A stretch of DNA of 52,415 nt from NCBI RefSeq assembly GCF_002153655.1, contig NZ_JOPJ01000015.1, positions 1 to 52,415 on the forward strand, written 5' to 3'. Both the position numbers and the translations under genes were made by a program. The notes under the pieces were generated by a model that saw only the letters and a list, made by a program, of their open reading frames with translations, ran no database searches and had not been told where the DNA came from. Below, in pieces: positions 18,911 to 27,262 of this stretch; within the stretch, counting starts at the first letter, position 1, and each line of letters begins with the position of its first letter. The stretch comes from Acetobacter okinawensis (GTDB lineage Bacteria > Pseudomonadota > Alphaproteobacteria > Acetobacterales > Acetobacteraceae).

Positions 18911-19891
18911 TCATGCAAATGGATAAACACCTCCGGGCTCAGCCGCCCGAAACTGATCCAAACCGCATTTTTCTGCCATGAGCGCAGCTACAAGGGCGTC
19001 TTTGGGGGCCTGAATGGCCTCATCTGTCAGTTGAAATGTACCCCAATGAATGCCCAGCGCTTGTGTTGCGTGAATGTCCTTATATATCCGCACGGCTTCA
19101 TGTGGATTAACGTGCTGCCCGGACATAAACCAGCGTGGTTCGTAGGCACCTATGGGAATCAGGGCAACGTCGGGCGCGCCATATCGGGCATGGAGATTGT
19201 GGAAGATCGCCCCATCTCCGTAGGCTGTATCTCCCGCAAACCAGAGTTTGTGTTCGGGTGTATCCAACCAAAACCCTGACCACAGCGCCATGCGCCTGTC
19301 AAAAACACCCCTAGCAGACCAATGATATGCCGGTGTCAACGTGACGTTGAATGTCGCATTGAGCGCTATCTGGTCGTGCCAGTCCCCTGCCATGATCCGT
19401 GCGTCAGGCAGAAAGCGCCTGATAATACGATCATTCCCTAACGGCACAATCATGAGCGGATCATGGATCGCATGGAGACGCTGGAGTGTGGCTTGGTCAA
19501 GGTGATCATAGTGATTGTGACTGATAAGAACCACATCAATAGGAGGAAGATTCTCAAAAGCCACGCCCGGAGCCGTAACCCGCTTTGGTCCGGCCCATGC
19601 CACGGGACTGGCCCGCTCTGACCAGACGGGGTCGGTAAGAATATTCACCCCGGCGAGTTGAATGAGCACTGTTGCATGGCCAACCATGGTTATACTCAGG
19701 CCAGCTACGTTTTTTTCCGGCATAACGGGTTGAGTAGCAACCGACGTGGGCCATTGCGCAGGCTGAGAGGAGCGCCTCCACCGCCATATGTCGCGCAAGG
19801 AGCGGTCGGTCGACGCTTGGCCGGGGTTAAAAAACCGGGACCCGTTAAAATGGTCGGTAACAGGCCCAGCATAGTAGCGATTACGGGACAT
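18911..19891 (-). CDS. MBL-fold metallo-hydrolase (NAPE-PLD/UlaG-like)
   Basis: The 326-residue cytoplasmic protein has the beta-lactamase-fold dinuclear metal motif HNHYDHLD (His125, His127, Asp129, His130), the early strand GHATVLIQLAGVNILTDPVWSERASP, and later ligands in the TPAYHWSARG and FAGDTAYGD stretches. These are the features of the NAPE-hydrolysing phospholipase D-like and UlaG-like branch. Bacterial relatives often act as phosphodiesterases or lactonases; the substrate here is unknown. It seems to be a lone gene. The upstream hydrophilic stretch holds no signal peptide. Confidence 0.87.
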   Translation of the reverse strand: MSRNRYYAGPVTDHFNGSRFFNPGQASTDRSLRDIWRWRRSSQPAQWPTSVATQPVMPEKNVAGLSITMVGHATVLIQLAGVNILTDPVWSERASPVAWAGPKRVTAPGVAFENLPPIDVVLISHNHYDHLDQATLQRLHAIHDPLMIVPLGNDRIIRRFLPDARIMAGDWHDQIALNATFNVTLTPAYHWSARGVFDRRMALWSGFWLDTPEHKLWFAGDTAYGDGAIFHNLHARYGAPDVALIPIGAYEPRWFMSGQHVNPHEAVRIYKDIHATQALGIHWGTFQLTDEAIQAPKDALVAALMAEKCGLDQFRAAEPGGVYPFA

Positions 19892-19990
19892 AGTCAGCGT
19901 GATACCGCTCAGGCGTTAAATGCTGGGGGGAGAGAACTCCATTCCGCAGCATCTAACGCCCAAGACAAGAGAGATTTATAAGAGCCTGGC

Positions 19991-21010
19991 CTACTGCTTT
20001 AAGGCTGCATCAATTTCCAGCGCACGTTTTGCCATGGTCAAAGCGCCTTCCCGGCTTGCTGCGCCGCAAATAAAGCGCGCCGGATGAGCAAAGACCGCGT
20101 CGCTGACACCGCACGCTTTGGCCAGATTTGCTCCATCCAGCCCAGCCCATGCTTCTGGCAAGGAAATGCGTTGGCCAAAAGCCCCACGCTCTGGTGGTAC
20201 CGCCTTAACATTCCATTGCCCGCCCCCCGTAGGAGAGACGACATAAATGACAGGCAAGTCATGCTCGAAAATAACTTTTTCGGTTGGCATGCCTGTGTCC
20301 ATAAGCAGAATGCGCTTATCTTCCGCCGCAGCGTAAGCAGAAAGAACACGATCCATAGCCTTTAAGCTGGCACGGACACGGTCAATGGTGTTGACTAGAT
20401 GGGATGCAACTGCGGTGGCCGCATTGGCAAACCCCAATGTTTCACGCCGCTTGGCTTCTTCCGGCCCATGGAGTTCGGCCGTGTCCCATGGCGGGCTACA
20501 GGCGGAGACAATATCGGCCAAAGACAGCTTGCCCATTTTGGCAACGCCGTTGTCGTCCTGATCGATTGGCACGACCAGTGATTTGTCAATGCTCTGCCAG
20601 ATTGCTGCAATCGTAGCGTCATCAACCTGTGTTCTGACGAGGTTGCGCACAGCGGCCTTGCCATAGTCCTTCCACAGCAGCCCTGCCGCACTATATGGTG
20701 TGCCATCCTCGCGCAGGGGCTTGTTTTTCATATGGTGGTCATAGCGCCCCTTGGTGGGGTCATAAATGCCACCAACGTCAAAAACGATATCTGCGGCCTG
20801 AATTTGCTCAGGGTTGCGGGAGCGATAGAATTTCAGGCAGTCATCGGACGTACCGTTCAGAATACGCGCACGCAGATCCCCCATTGGGGCAAGCGCATAA
20901 TGCAGCACAACGTAACCCAGTGTTTCGTCAACATGGAAGTTGCCCGAGTGGGTCAATGCCGTTGTGGTTGTGGCCTCATGACCAAGGCCGATAGGAGTGT
21001 ATTCTGACAT
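19991..21010 (-). CDS. MYG1 family protein (UPF0160)
   Basis: A 339-residue member of the DHH-like MYG1 family. Metal-binding motifs are THSGNFHVDETLGYVVL near the N terminus, then VFDVGGIYDPTKGRYDHHMK with the DHH-type triad, and PIDQDDNG. Eukaryotic MYG1 is a 3'-5' RNA exonuclease; the bacterial function is not settled. I choose the ATG giving MSEYTPIGLG, which sits just before the conserved start and has an AGGT upstream; an in-frame start 18 codons earlier is less likely. The gene is followed on the same strand, about 100 bases on, by the metallo-hydrolase gene. Confidence 0.88.
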   Translation of the reverse strand: MSEYTPIGLGHEATTTTALTHSGNFHVDETLGYVVLHYALAPMGDLRARILNGTSDDCLKFYRSRNPEQIQAADIVFDVGGIYDPTKGRYDHHMKNKPLREDGTPYSAAGLLWKDYGKAAVRNLVRTQVDDATIAAIWQSIDKSLVVPIDQDDNGVAKMGKLSLADIVSACSPPWDTAELHGPEEAKRRETLGFANAATAVASHLVNTIDRVRASLKAMDRVLSAYAAAEDKRILLMDTGMPTEKVIFEHDLPVIYVVSPTGGGQWNVKAVPPERGAFGQRISLPEAWAGLDGANLAKACGVSDAVFAHPARFICGAASREGALTMAKRALEIDAALKQ

Positions 21011-21124
21011 TATGACTACCTGCAAAACTGAAGATACGCGTTTGTAAGCCTTCTCATGCCGCACAGCCTGACATGAGACAACCGGCTTCCTTCGGATATA
21101 TGAAGGGAGCGTGGATTTTTCTTG

Positions 21125-21175
21125 GTTCCAGTGGGCCAGGCCTAAGCCTTATCAGGGGGCCGGACGCACTGGAAC
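21125..21175 (-). terminator. 9-bp inverted repeat between sodC and the MYG1 gene
   Basis: GTTCCAGTG (21125-21133) pairs with CACTGGAAC (21167-21175) around a GC-rich interior that can pair further (GGCC with GGCC). It lies 26 bases downstream of the sodC stop on the minus strand. A-rich rather than T-rich sequence follows on that strand, so termination is uncertain. It could instead be a leader structure for the MYG1 gene, whose start is 115 bases further on. Confidence 0.4.
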
Positions 21176-21200
21176 TCAGGCTTGCAGGTATGTGCTGTTA

Positions 21201-21731
21201 TTATTTAATGACCGCGCAGGCTACCCGGTCCCCTGCCCCACCAATAGGCTGGCTCTGATAATCGTCAGGGTGGGCATGGATCACCAGCGAGGAGCCATCT
21301 GCATCAAGCAATGCGGGCTTCCCTTTCCCTGCCTTGAGGGAGACGAGGGGCGAGAACAGTTCGACCGTGGCGGTGCCGTCTGCCCCGACGAACACATTGG
21401 TCAAATCGCCTGCATCGTTCGCATTTGCATTAAGCAGACCATGCACAACTGGTGTGCTGGCATGGACATGAGGCCCTGCACTTGTAAATTTGGGGGCATC
21501 ACATGCTGCTTTCTCGTGGAAATGCATGCCATGCCAGCCCGGCGTCAGCCCTTTTGCCTCCACGCGTAAGACAACCCCTTTGGGGGCTTCGGTAATCGTA
21601 ACAGTGCCATGGGCCGCGCCATCTGCACCAACTAGTGCGCCAGAAGCCGTGTCCGCCGCATGGGCCAGAGACGGAAGCAGAGCCATTGCGCATGAGAGGA
21701 GAACAAAACGCTTGGTACGAGCTATAACCAC
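21201..21731 (-). CDS. sodC: Periplasmic Cu/Zn superoxide dismutase with an altered zinc site
   Basis: SodC dismutates superoxide in the periplasm. With a GTG start (eight bases after AGGA) the protein is 176 residues with a clean signal peptide ending in LAHA; an ATG ten codons upstream has no ribosome site. Copper ligands are intact: GMHFH supplies two His, GPH the bridging His, and SLVIHAHPDDY the fourth. The active-site arginine lies in GAGDRVACAVI. For zinc, the bridging His, the His in VVHG and the Asp in GDLTN are present. However, the third zinc His, normally in H-x-G-D, is Asp here (NDAGDL). Weaker or absent zinc binding is an inference from that change. Confidence 0.9.
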   Translation of the reverse strand: MVIARTKRFVLLSCAMALLPSLAHAADTASGALVGADGAAHGTVTITEAPKGVVLRVEAKGLTPGWHGMHFHEKAACDAPKFTSAGPHVHASTPVVHGLLNANANDAGDLTNVFVGADGTATVELFSPLVSLKAGKGKPALLDADGSSLVIHAHPDDYQSQPIGGAGDRVACAVIK

Positions 21732-22136
21732 TGTGCATGTCCTTATAAAATAAACATTCATGCGCTACGGAAGAATGGGAAAAATGGATCCGCAGGCTCT
21801 TATTGCGCATGAGTCCAAGACCCTAAACCATAGCGCACCTGTCTACCATACACCAACTCAGGCACATCTTCCTGTTGTGACTGATAAGGGCCGAACGCAG
21901 CGTGTTGCGTATGAGTTCCCGTTGTCTTTATCGACCAGTATTCTGGCTTACAGCTATTGTCACATAAATAATCAAATTTCTGACAGGGCTGAAACTATTT
22001 CAGTTCATAAAATACCAACAAAAAATTGATACTTGTCCCATTAAAACTGGTTTTGATGAGCCGAATTATATGGACAAACATATTTTTTGGAAAGAAGATC
22101 ATAATCAAAACAAGATCAAGCAGGCCGAGCCAAATA
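21732..22136. other. 405-base divergent intergenic region between sodC and antiporter genes
   Basis: This AT-rich stretch should hold the promoters of both divergent genes. It contains a perfect small palindrome, CTGAAA-CTA-TTTCAG (21989-22003), which might be an operator. A reading frame from 21760 to 22029 is open, but it has no ribosome site and no protein-like composition. I see no RNA gene or mobile element. Confidence 0.4.
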
Positions 22137-23888
22137 ATGCATATAACTTCAGTCGTTCTTCTGCTGCTACTTGTTACTGCCGTATCGGGGCCAGTGGCAC
22201 GGTTGCTGCGGGTTCCCCTGCCGCTTCTGCTTATTACCTGCGGGGTTGTGGCCTCACTCCTTGGGCTGCACATAGAATTCGAGCCTGAAACTTTTCTTCT
22301 GCTGTTTATTCCACCGCTCCTTTTTTCAGATGCTTACCTGATGCCCCTGCGCGATTTTGGGGAGTTGCGCTGGCCCATTCTTTTGCTGGCGGTGGGGCTG
22401 GTCATTTTTAGTACGCTCGTCGGTGGTTATTTTATTCACTGGCTTTTGCCGGTTGTGCCTCTTGCCGCAGCATTTGCTCTGGCTGCCATTCTCTCCCCCA
22501 CCGACCCGGTGGCTGTAGGGGGCATGATAGACGCAGACAATGTCCCTCGACGTTTTTTGCATATCCTGCACGGTGAAGCCTTGCTGAATGATGCATCAGG
22601 GCTTGTCTGTTTTAAGTTTGCAGTTGCCGCTGCCGTAACTGGTACGTTTTCTGTTCTCAATGCGTCTTTGGGGTTTGTGCTGGTTTCTGTGGGGGGCATT
22701 GTTGTGGGCATAGTGCTCACCTTTGGCTTTAATTTTGTTAATCGCATTCTCTCCCGCCATGGTTTTGATGAGCCGACAACACAGATCACTCTGATGACTC
22801 TGTTACCGTTTGCCGCCTACCTGCTTGCAGAACACATGGAGCTGTCGGGCATTCTCGCTGCGGTCAGTGCCGGGTTGAGCCTGAACCAGAGCCGCGTCTT
22901 TGGTGCAGCACAAACCGCTACACGCCTGCGTGGCAGTGCAGTGTGGGAAATGATTACTTTTGTTTTTAATGGTCTGGTTTTTCTGCTTCTGGGCTTACAA
23001 CTGCCTGATATTGCCAAGCAGGGAATTTACATGGCCAACAAGGCGGGAGACAGCACATGGTCCTTGGTTAGTACTATTGTGCTGCTTACCGGCGTGTTGC
23101 TTCTGCTGCGTCTGGTATGGATATTTCTTCTTGGTGGGGGCCGCGAACTTATTGCAAAAGCCCGTGGCCATAAGTCTGTCCCGGTCCCGTTTATGGAGAC
23201 AGCCGCCATGACCATAGGCGGCGTGCGGGGCGCCGTAACGCTTGCTGGTATTCTCTCCCTCCCCATTGCGCACGACGGTATGCCGGAATTCCCCATGAGG
23301 GACCTGCTGGTTACATTTGCTGCGGGGGTCATTATTACCTCCCTTTTGCTGGCTGCCGTGCTTTTGCCTGCTTTAAGCCGCTCGCTCCGCCATGATGGGG
23401 GTGACCCGGTTAACCGGGAAGCAGATGAGGTACGCCGCCTGCTGGCCCTTGAGGCCATTGCTGAAATGGAACGCCAATCCGCCCTTGTGACAAAACAACT
23501 GGATGAAACGGCAGCGCAGCAACGTGCGGAGGTGACTGCGGCCCTGATTGCGGAATATCGCTTCCGGCTCAGGTTGCTAGAAGATACGCAGGACGAAAAA
23601 CGGCAGGATGAGGATACATCCAGCACGCATGATATGACACATAGAGAGACGGCTCTGGCCAGACGGCGGTTTGAGGCGGCCCTGCGCCTCCACCTGCTCC
23701 GAACCGAGCGTAAAGCCCTGACCCGCATGCGGCATGAAGGACTGGTCAGTGACGAAACCGAGCGTCTGTTAACCCAAGACCTTGATTTGGAAGAAACCGT
23801 GCTCTCAGGAAGTGCCAGAGCATTGCCGCGGCATCTGGATTATAAAGGCGAACCGAAGCTGAGTAGTCCGTTGCTCTACACGGGCTGA
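22137..23888 (+). CDS. CPA1-family Na+/H+ antiporter
   Basis: The 583-residue inner-membrane protein has about twelve hydrophobic segments up to residue 435 or so. It includes FIPPLLFSDAYLMPLRDF, the ion-site motif SPTDPVAVGGM and HGEALLNDASGLVCFKFAVA, the usual markers of NhaP/NHE-like exchangers, and GVRGAVTLAGILSLP. The last 140 residues are a charged, helical cytoplasmic tail. I start it at MHITSVVLLLLL, directly before the first membrane helix and with AGGCCGAG upstream; the longer frame adds a basic stretch that does not fit the family. It is a different subfamily from the RCK-bearing antiporter at 1660-3477. Confidence 0.9.
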   Translation: MHITSVVLLLLLVTAVSGPVARLLRVPLPLLLITCGVVASLLGLHIEFEPETFLLLFIPPLLFSDAYLMPLRDFGELRWPILLLAVGLVIFSTLVGGYFIHWLLPVVPLAAAFALAAILSPTDPVAVGGMIDADNVPRRFLHILHGEALLNDASGLVCFKFAVAAAVTGTFSVLNASLGFVLVSVGGIVVGIVLTFGFNFVNRILSRHGFDEPTTQITLMTLLPFAAYLLAEHMELSGILAAVSAGLSLNQSRVFGAAQTATRLRGSAVWEMITFVFNGLVFLLLGLQLPDIAKQGIYMANKAGDSTWSLVSTIVLLTGVLLLLRLVWIFLLGGGRELIAKARGHKSVPVPFMETAAMTIGGVRGAVTLAGILSLPIAHDGMPEFPMRDLLVTFAAGVIITSLLLAAVLLPALSRSLRHDGGDPVNREADEVRRLLALEAIAEMERQSALVTKQLDETAAQQRAEVTAALIAEYRFRLRLLEDTQDEKRQDEDTSSTHDMTHRETALARRRFEAALRLHLLRTERKALTRMRHEGLVSDETERLLTQDLDLEETVLSGSARALPRHLDYKGEPKLSSPLLYTG

Positions 23889-23898
23889 TCGCACGATG

Positions 23899-24648
23899 TT
23901 ACGAGGCAATGTCTGTCAGAAGAACCACAGAAGCCTGTGTGGCCAGTACCACTACACTGCTGGTGTGTTCAAGCATGGCGCCATCGCCGCACGACAGAAC
24001 CGTGCCGGATAGTGTAACCTCCCCCGATACAACCAGAATATGTAGGTCCCGCCCCTGCGTTGTCTGGTAGGCCGCTCCCTGCCCTTTGGGAATTTGTGCA
24101 TGTAACAAGCGGTTGCGACCACTCAAGGCAACCGGGGCTCCATCTGCTATGACCTCCATTGTCTCAGGGTCATCCTCGGGGAAGCCAGAGGCAATAATAC
24201 GGAAGCCACCATCCTCTAATTGTGGAAACTCCTCACGGCTTTCCTGCTTCGGGCTGTCTCCTTCCGTATCAGCCAGCAGCCAGAACTGGATAAAGGAAGC
24301 ACCACTCTGCCCGGCTTGCCACATTGCAGCGTTTACCCCTGCCCCAGCACTTAACAGGTGCAGGCCGCCTGCATGTATGGTCTCGGATGCAAAACCTTCA
24401 GCTTCGACCTGCACGCTCCCTGCCTGTAGCCATGTGACAATATCCACATTGGCCTGTGGTCCCAGCGCATAAGACCCATTGGGGGGGAGAGAGCCCAGAT
24501 TGATCGCGCGCAGCCGCCCCTCGTGGCCATATTCTGAGGCTTGATAATCTGCAAAGGCAAAATGGCAGCGCAGTATCAATGTATCCGAATGAGCGTGCCC
24601 CAGACTATCCGCCCGCCGGATTTTTAGTGTGTGGGTGTTCTCAGGCAT
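23899..24648 (-). CDS. Pirin-like bicupin protein lacking usual metal ligands
   Basis: A 249-residue two-cupin protein of the pirin/YhaK family, soluble and cytoplasmic. The fold signature IVTWLQAGSVQVEAEG...IHAGGLHLLSAGAGVNAAMW is clear. However, the metal-binding His-Pro-His of pirins is Gly-Pro-Gln here, and the later His-x-Glu is replaced by Ala/Met. A metal-dependent quercetinase activity is therefore unlikely, and a redox-sensing or structural role is more plausible (inference). The ATG has AAGGA at slightly long spacing and overlaps the end of the NodT gene by eight bases, so it is the last gene of the efflux operon. Confidence 0.82.
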   Translation of the reverse strand: MPENTHTLKIRRADSLGHAHSDTLILRCHFAFADYQASEYGHEGRLRAINLGSLPPNGSYALGPQANVDIVTWLQAGSVQVEAEGFASETIHAGGLHLLSAGAGVNAAMWQAGQSGASFIQFWLLADTEGDSPKQESREEFPQLEDGGFRIIASGFPEDDPETMEVIADGAPVALSGRNRLLHAQIPKGQGAAYQTTQGRDLHILVVSGEVTLSGTVLSCGDGAMLEHTSSVVVLATQASVVLLTDIAS

Positions 24649-26194
24649 GCGTCTTTTTTCCTTCGGCTTCAGGGTAGAGCGTTTCCCACCCCCCACCAAT
24701 GGCGCGGTACAGGTGCGTAATGGACCCAGCCACATTGGCCGTAGCCTCGACCAAAGCGCTTTGCGAGGCAAGCAGGGCATTCTGCACGGTCAGCACATTC
24801 AAAAAATCCGATGCGCCTTGCACATACTGTGCTTTGGCGACAGTGAGAGCTGTCTCGTTCTCCTGCACTGCCAGAGCCAGAGCATCTCGCCTATTTTGCG
24901 CAGCCGCAAAGTCGGCCATTGCATCATCTATTTCCTGCCAGGCTTTGAGCACCGTGCGCTGGAATAGAACAGATGCCTCCTGTTGCTGGGCCTTGCGTAG
25001 GTGAAGCTGCCCTGTCAGGCGGCCGCCTTCAAAAATGGGCAAGGTTGCCGTAGGGCCAAATCCATACTGGCGGGATGCCCATGACCCAAGACCACTGAAC
25101 TGCAGCGCCTGTACATCCAGACTACCAGACAATGTAACACGCGGGAAAAAGTCAGCCACAGCAACACCTATGCTGGCTGTGGCGGCATGTAGCCTATCTG
25201 CAGCCATACGAATATCAGGTCGCCGCTGCGCCAGGTCTGATGGCAGGCCCACAGGTACAAATGCAGGTATGGGTGGCAGAGCCTGCGGTTGCCCCAACTC
25301 CGCGTCCAAAGCGCCGGGGGCCCGCGCGACCAGAAAGCTCAGGCTGTTCAGCAAATGTGTGGCCTGTGCATGCAGGGGAGCGGAGCGGGATTCAAACAGG
25401 TGTAACTGCCCCGTTGCTTCCGCAACATCTAGACGGGTCGCCGCACCCTGCTCCAGACGCATTGCCGTCAACTGCACACTGTGGCGGGCAATGGCTATGT
25501 TGTGGTCCAGTATGCCAATCTGCGCCTGTGTTGCGCGCAGGTCTATATAGGTCTGCGCCGTTTCGGCCATGAGGGAGACAAGAATGTCACGCTGCATGTC
25601 TTCCGTTGCACGCACGGCGGCTGTTGCCGCCTCGACCTGCCGACGCACATGGCCCCATAGGTCCACCTCCCACGAGGCGTTCATTCCATACTGCGGCAGA
25701 TTGAAGGAGGGGTTCCCCACACTGCCGGGTAGTGCGGCCGGGCCGAACCCCTGAGTGCCGCTGGCAATACGCCCCGCTCCAGCCTGCTCCATATTGCCCA
25801 TGAGCCCCAGAATGCCGTTGCTACTTGCACGCTCACGCGCATAAGACGCATTGGCCTCCATGTGTGGAAGTTGCGCAGCACTGGCAATGCGTCGCTCAGC
25901 CCGGCTTTGCATCAACCGCAGGCTTGCTGCTTGCAGGTCCAGGTTAGACCCTGCAACCTCCTGCTCCAGATGGGTCAGGAGCGGATCATGGAACAGGGTC
26001 CACCATGCAGGATCGGTTGAGGCGGTACTAACACGGCTTTGGGCGGGCGGCTGAATGGCGCGCCATGTCGCGGGAGCCTTGACCTGTGGCGGGTGATAGT
26101 CCGGCCCCACAGTGCAACCAGCCAGAACAGACAACCCAAGGCCTGCGAGGAAAAACTGCCTCATTCCATTACTGCCAGAGATAGCGTGCATCAT
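24641..26194 (-). CDS. NodT-family outer-membrane efflux lipoprotein
   Basis: This is the outer-membrane channel of a three-part efflux pump. The start used here follows GGAAGGAG by nine bases and gives 517 residues with a lipoprotein signal (LSVLAGC, lipid Cys at about residue 27). Two tandem TolC-like halves follow, with long amphipathic helices (for example LQAASLRLMQSRAERRIASA and LNVLTVQNALLASQSALVEA) and the family start VGPDYHPP. A shorter start giving MRQFFLAGLG is also possible. The chosen start lies inside the end of the HlyD gene, an overlap of 26 bases that suggests coupled translation. Confidence 0.9.
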   Translation of the reverse strand: MMHAISGSNGMRQFFLAGLGLSVLAGCTVGPDYHPPQVKAPATWRAIQPPAQSRVSTASTDPAWWTLFHDPLLTHLEQEVAGSNLDLQAASLRLMQSRAERRIASAAQLPHMEANASYARERASSNGILGLMGNMEQAGAGRIASGTQGFGPAALPGSVGNPSFNLPQYGMNASWEVDLWGHVRRQVEAATAAVRATEDMQRDILVSLMAETAQTYIDLRATQAQIGILDHNIAIARHSVQLTAMRLEQGAATRLDVAEATGQLHLFESRSAPLHAQATHLLNSLSFLVARAPGALDAELGQPQALPPIPAFVPVGLPSDLAQRRPDIRMAADRLHAATASIGVAVADFFPRVTLSGSLDVQALQFSGLGSWASRQYGFGPTATLPIFEGGRLTGQLHLRKAQQQEASVLFQRTVLKAWQEIDDAMADFAAAQNRRDALALAVQENETALTVAKAQYVQGASDFLNVLTVQNALLASQSALVEATANVAGSITHLYRAIGGGWETLYPEAEGKKTHA

Positions 26195-27245
26195 GAGCAT
26201 GCGCTCCTTCCGGTTGGGAGGCTGTGTCAAGTTCTGCTTCCACGGACATGCCGACCCTCACCCTGCCAGCCAGGGGCTGGCCCGGATCAAACACCAGCTT
26301 GACCGGAATACGCTGCACCACTTTGGTAAAATTGCCCGTGGCGTTGTCGGGCTGAATGGGCGCAAAAGCGACACCTGTAGCAGGAGCCAGTGAGTCCACA
26401 TGTGCCGCAAGCGGATGGTTGGGGAATGTATCCACCCATACAGTCGCACGCTGGCCCGCCTGCACATGAGTGAGTTGTGTTTCCTGAAAATTGGCCAGCA
26501 CGTAGGCAGCCTGTGTGGGCACGACGGCCAGAATCCCCGTGCCGGGGTGAACATATGCCCCAACGCGCACACCGCGCTCTCCGACAACACCATCTACTGG
26601 TGCTGGAATGGAGCAGTAGGAAAGGTTAAGTTCTGCCTGTCTGGCGTCCCCCTGTGCATGCAGCAAGGCTCCACGCGCCCGCTCCAGCCGGGCCTGAATA
26701 ACCGCAACCTGCCTGATGGCAGCCTCCACGCCAGCCTGATCGCGGGCAATAGCGGCCTGCGCCTCTTTTTCATGCGCCTCGGACGACTGCTTCTGCTCAA
26801 TGGTGCCTGCACCACCAGAGGAGAGATTACGGTAACGGGTGCTATTCTGCCGTGCGAACAGCAATTCGGCCTGATCCGCCATTACCGCCGCACGGGCTTG
26901 CGTAATAAGGGCATCCTGGCGTGCGAGTTCAGCACTCAGGTTGGCGACATCTCCCTGAGCTGCCAGCATGTTGCCTCTGGCAACGTCCAGAGCGGCCCTG
27001 TAATCATCATCTTCGATATGTGCCAGTTCCTCACCTGCATGTACGCGCTCATTATCCTGTGCGCTCACGCGGTCTATGCGACCAGCTACCTTGGGAGCAA
27101 CGGTAGTAAAATCGGCCGTGATATAAGCATCATTGGTGTACTGGTGAACACCATCTCCATTAACCAGACGCGCCCCGCCCCATGCGACAAGGGCAAGCGC
27201 ACATGCAGCGCATCCAGCATAAAGCAGCGGTTTTTTGTAAATCAT
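26169..27245 (-). CDS. HlyD/EmrA-type membrane fusion protein
   Basis: The 358-residue periplasmic adaptor links the inner-membrane transporter to the outer-membrane channel. One N-terminal membrane anchor (about 9-30) is followed by YTNDAYITADFTTVAPKVAGRIDRVSAQDNERVHAGEELAHIEDDDY, the first half of the lipoyl domain. A long coiled-coil hairpin comes next (about 85-210), then IPAPVDGVVGERGVRVGAYVHPG, the second lipoyl half, and a beta-barrel. The pattern is that of EmrA-type adaptors that partner with DHA2 MFS pumps. It starts 17 bases after the transporter stop. Confidence 0.92.
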   Translation of the reverse strand: MIYKKPLLYAGCAACALALVAWGGARLVNGDGVHQYTNDAYITADFTTVAPKVAGRIDRVSAQDNERVHAGEELAHIEDDDYRAALDVARGNMLAAQGDVANLSAELARQDALITQARAAVMADQAELLFARQNSTRYRNLSSGGAGTIEQKQSSEAHEKEAQAAIARDQAGVEAAIRQVAVIQARLERARGALLHAQGDARQAELNLSYCSIPAPVDGVVGERGVRVGAYVHPGTGILAVVPTQAAYVLANFQETQLTHVQAGQRATVWVDTFPNHPLAAHVDSLAPATGVAFAPIQPDNATGNFTKVVQRIPVKLVFDPGQPLAGRVRVGMSVEAELDTASQPEGAHAHDARYLWQ

Positions 27246-27262
27246 GGTCTTGTTGTTCCGGG

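Noticed and set aside
18779-19279. A 166-codon frame on the plus strand opposite the metallo-hydrolase gene
   Set aside because: It lies mostly antisense to a clear MBL-fold gene with an intact metal motif and has no ribosome site.
21760-22029. An 89-codon open frame between sodC and the antiporter gene
   Set aside because: No ribosome site, unconvincing protein composition and overlap with the expected promoter region of two divergent genes.
22049-22776. The 16-base sequence GGTTTTGATGAGCCGA occurs at 22049 and again at 22761
   Set aside because: A repeat of this length is not far from chance in 52 kb. One copy is in coding sequence, and there are no further copies or flanking features.
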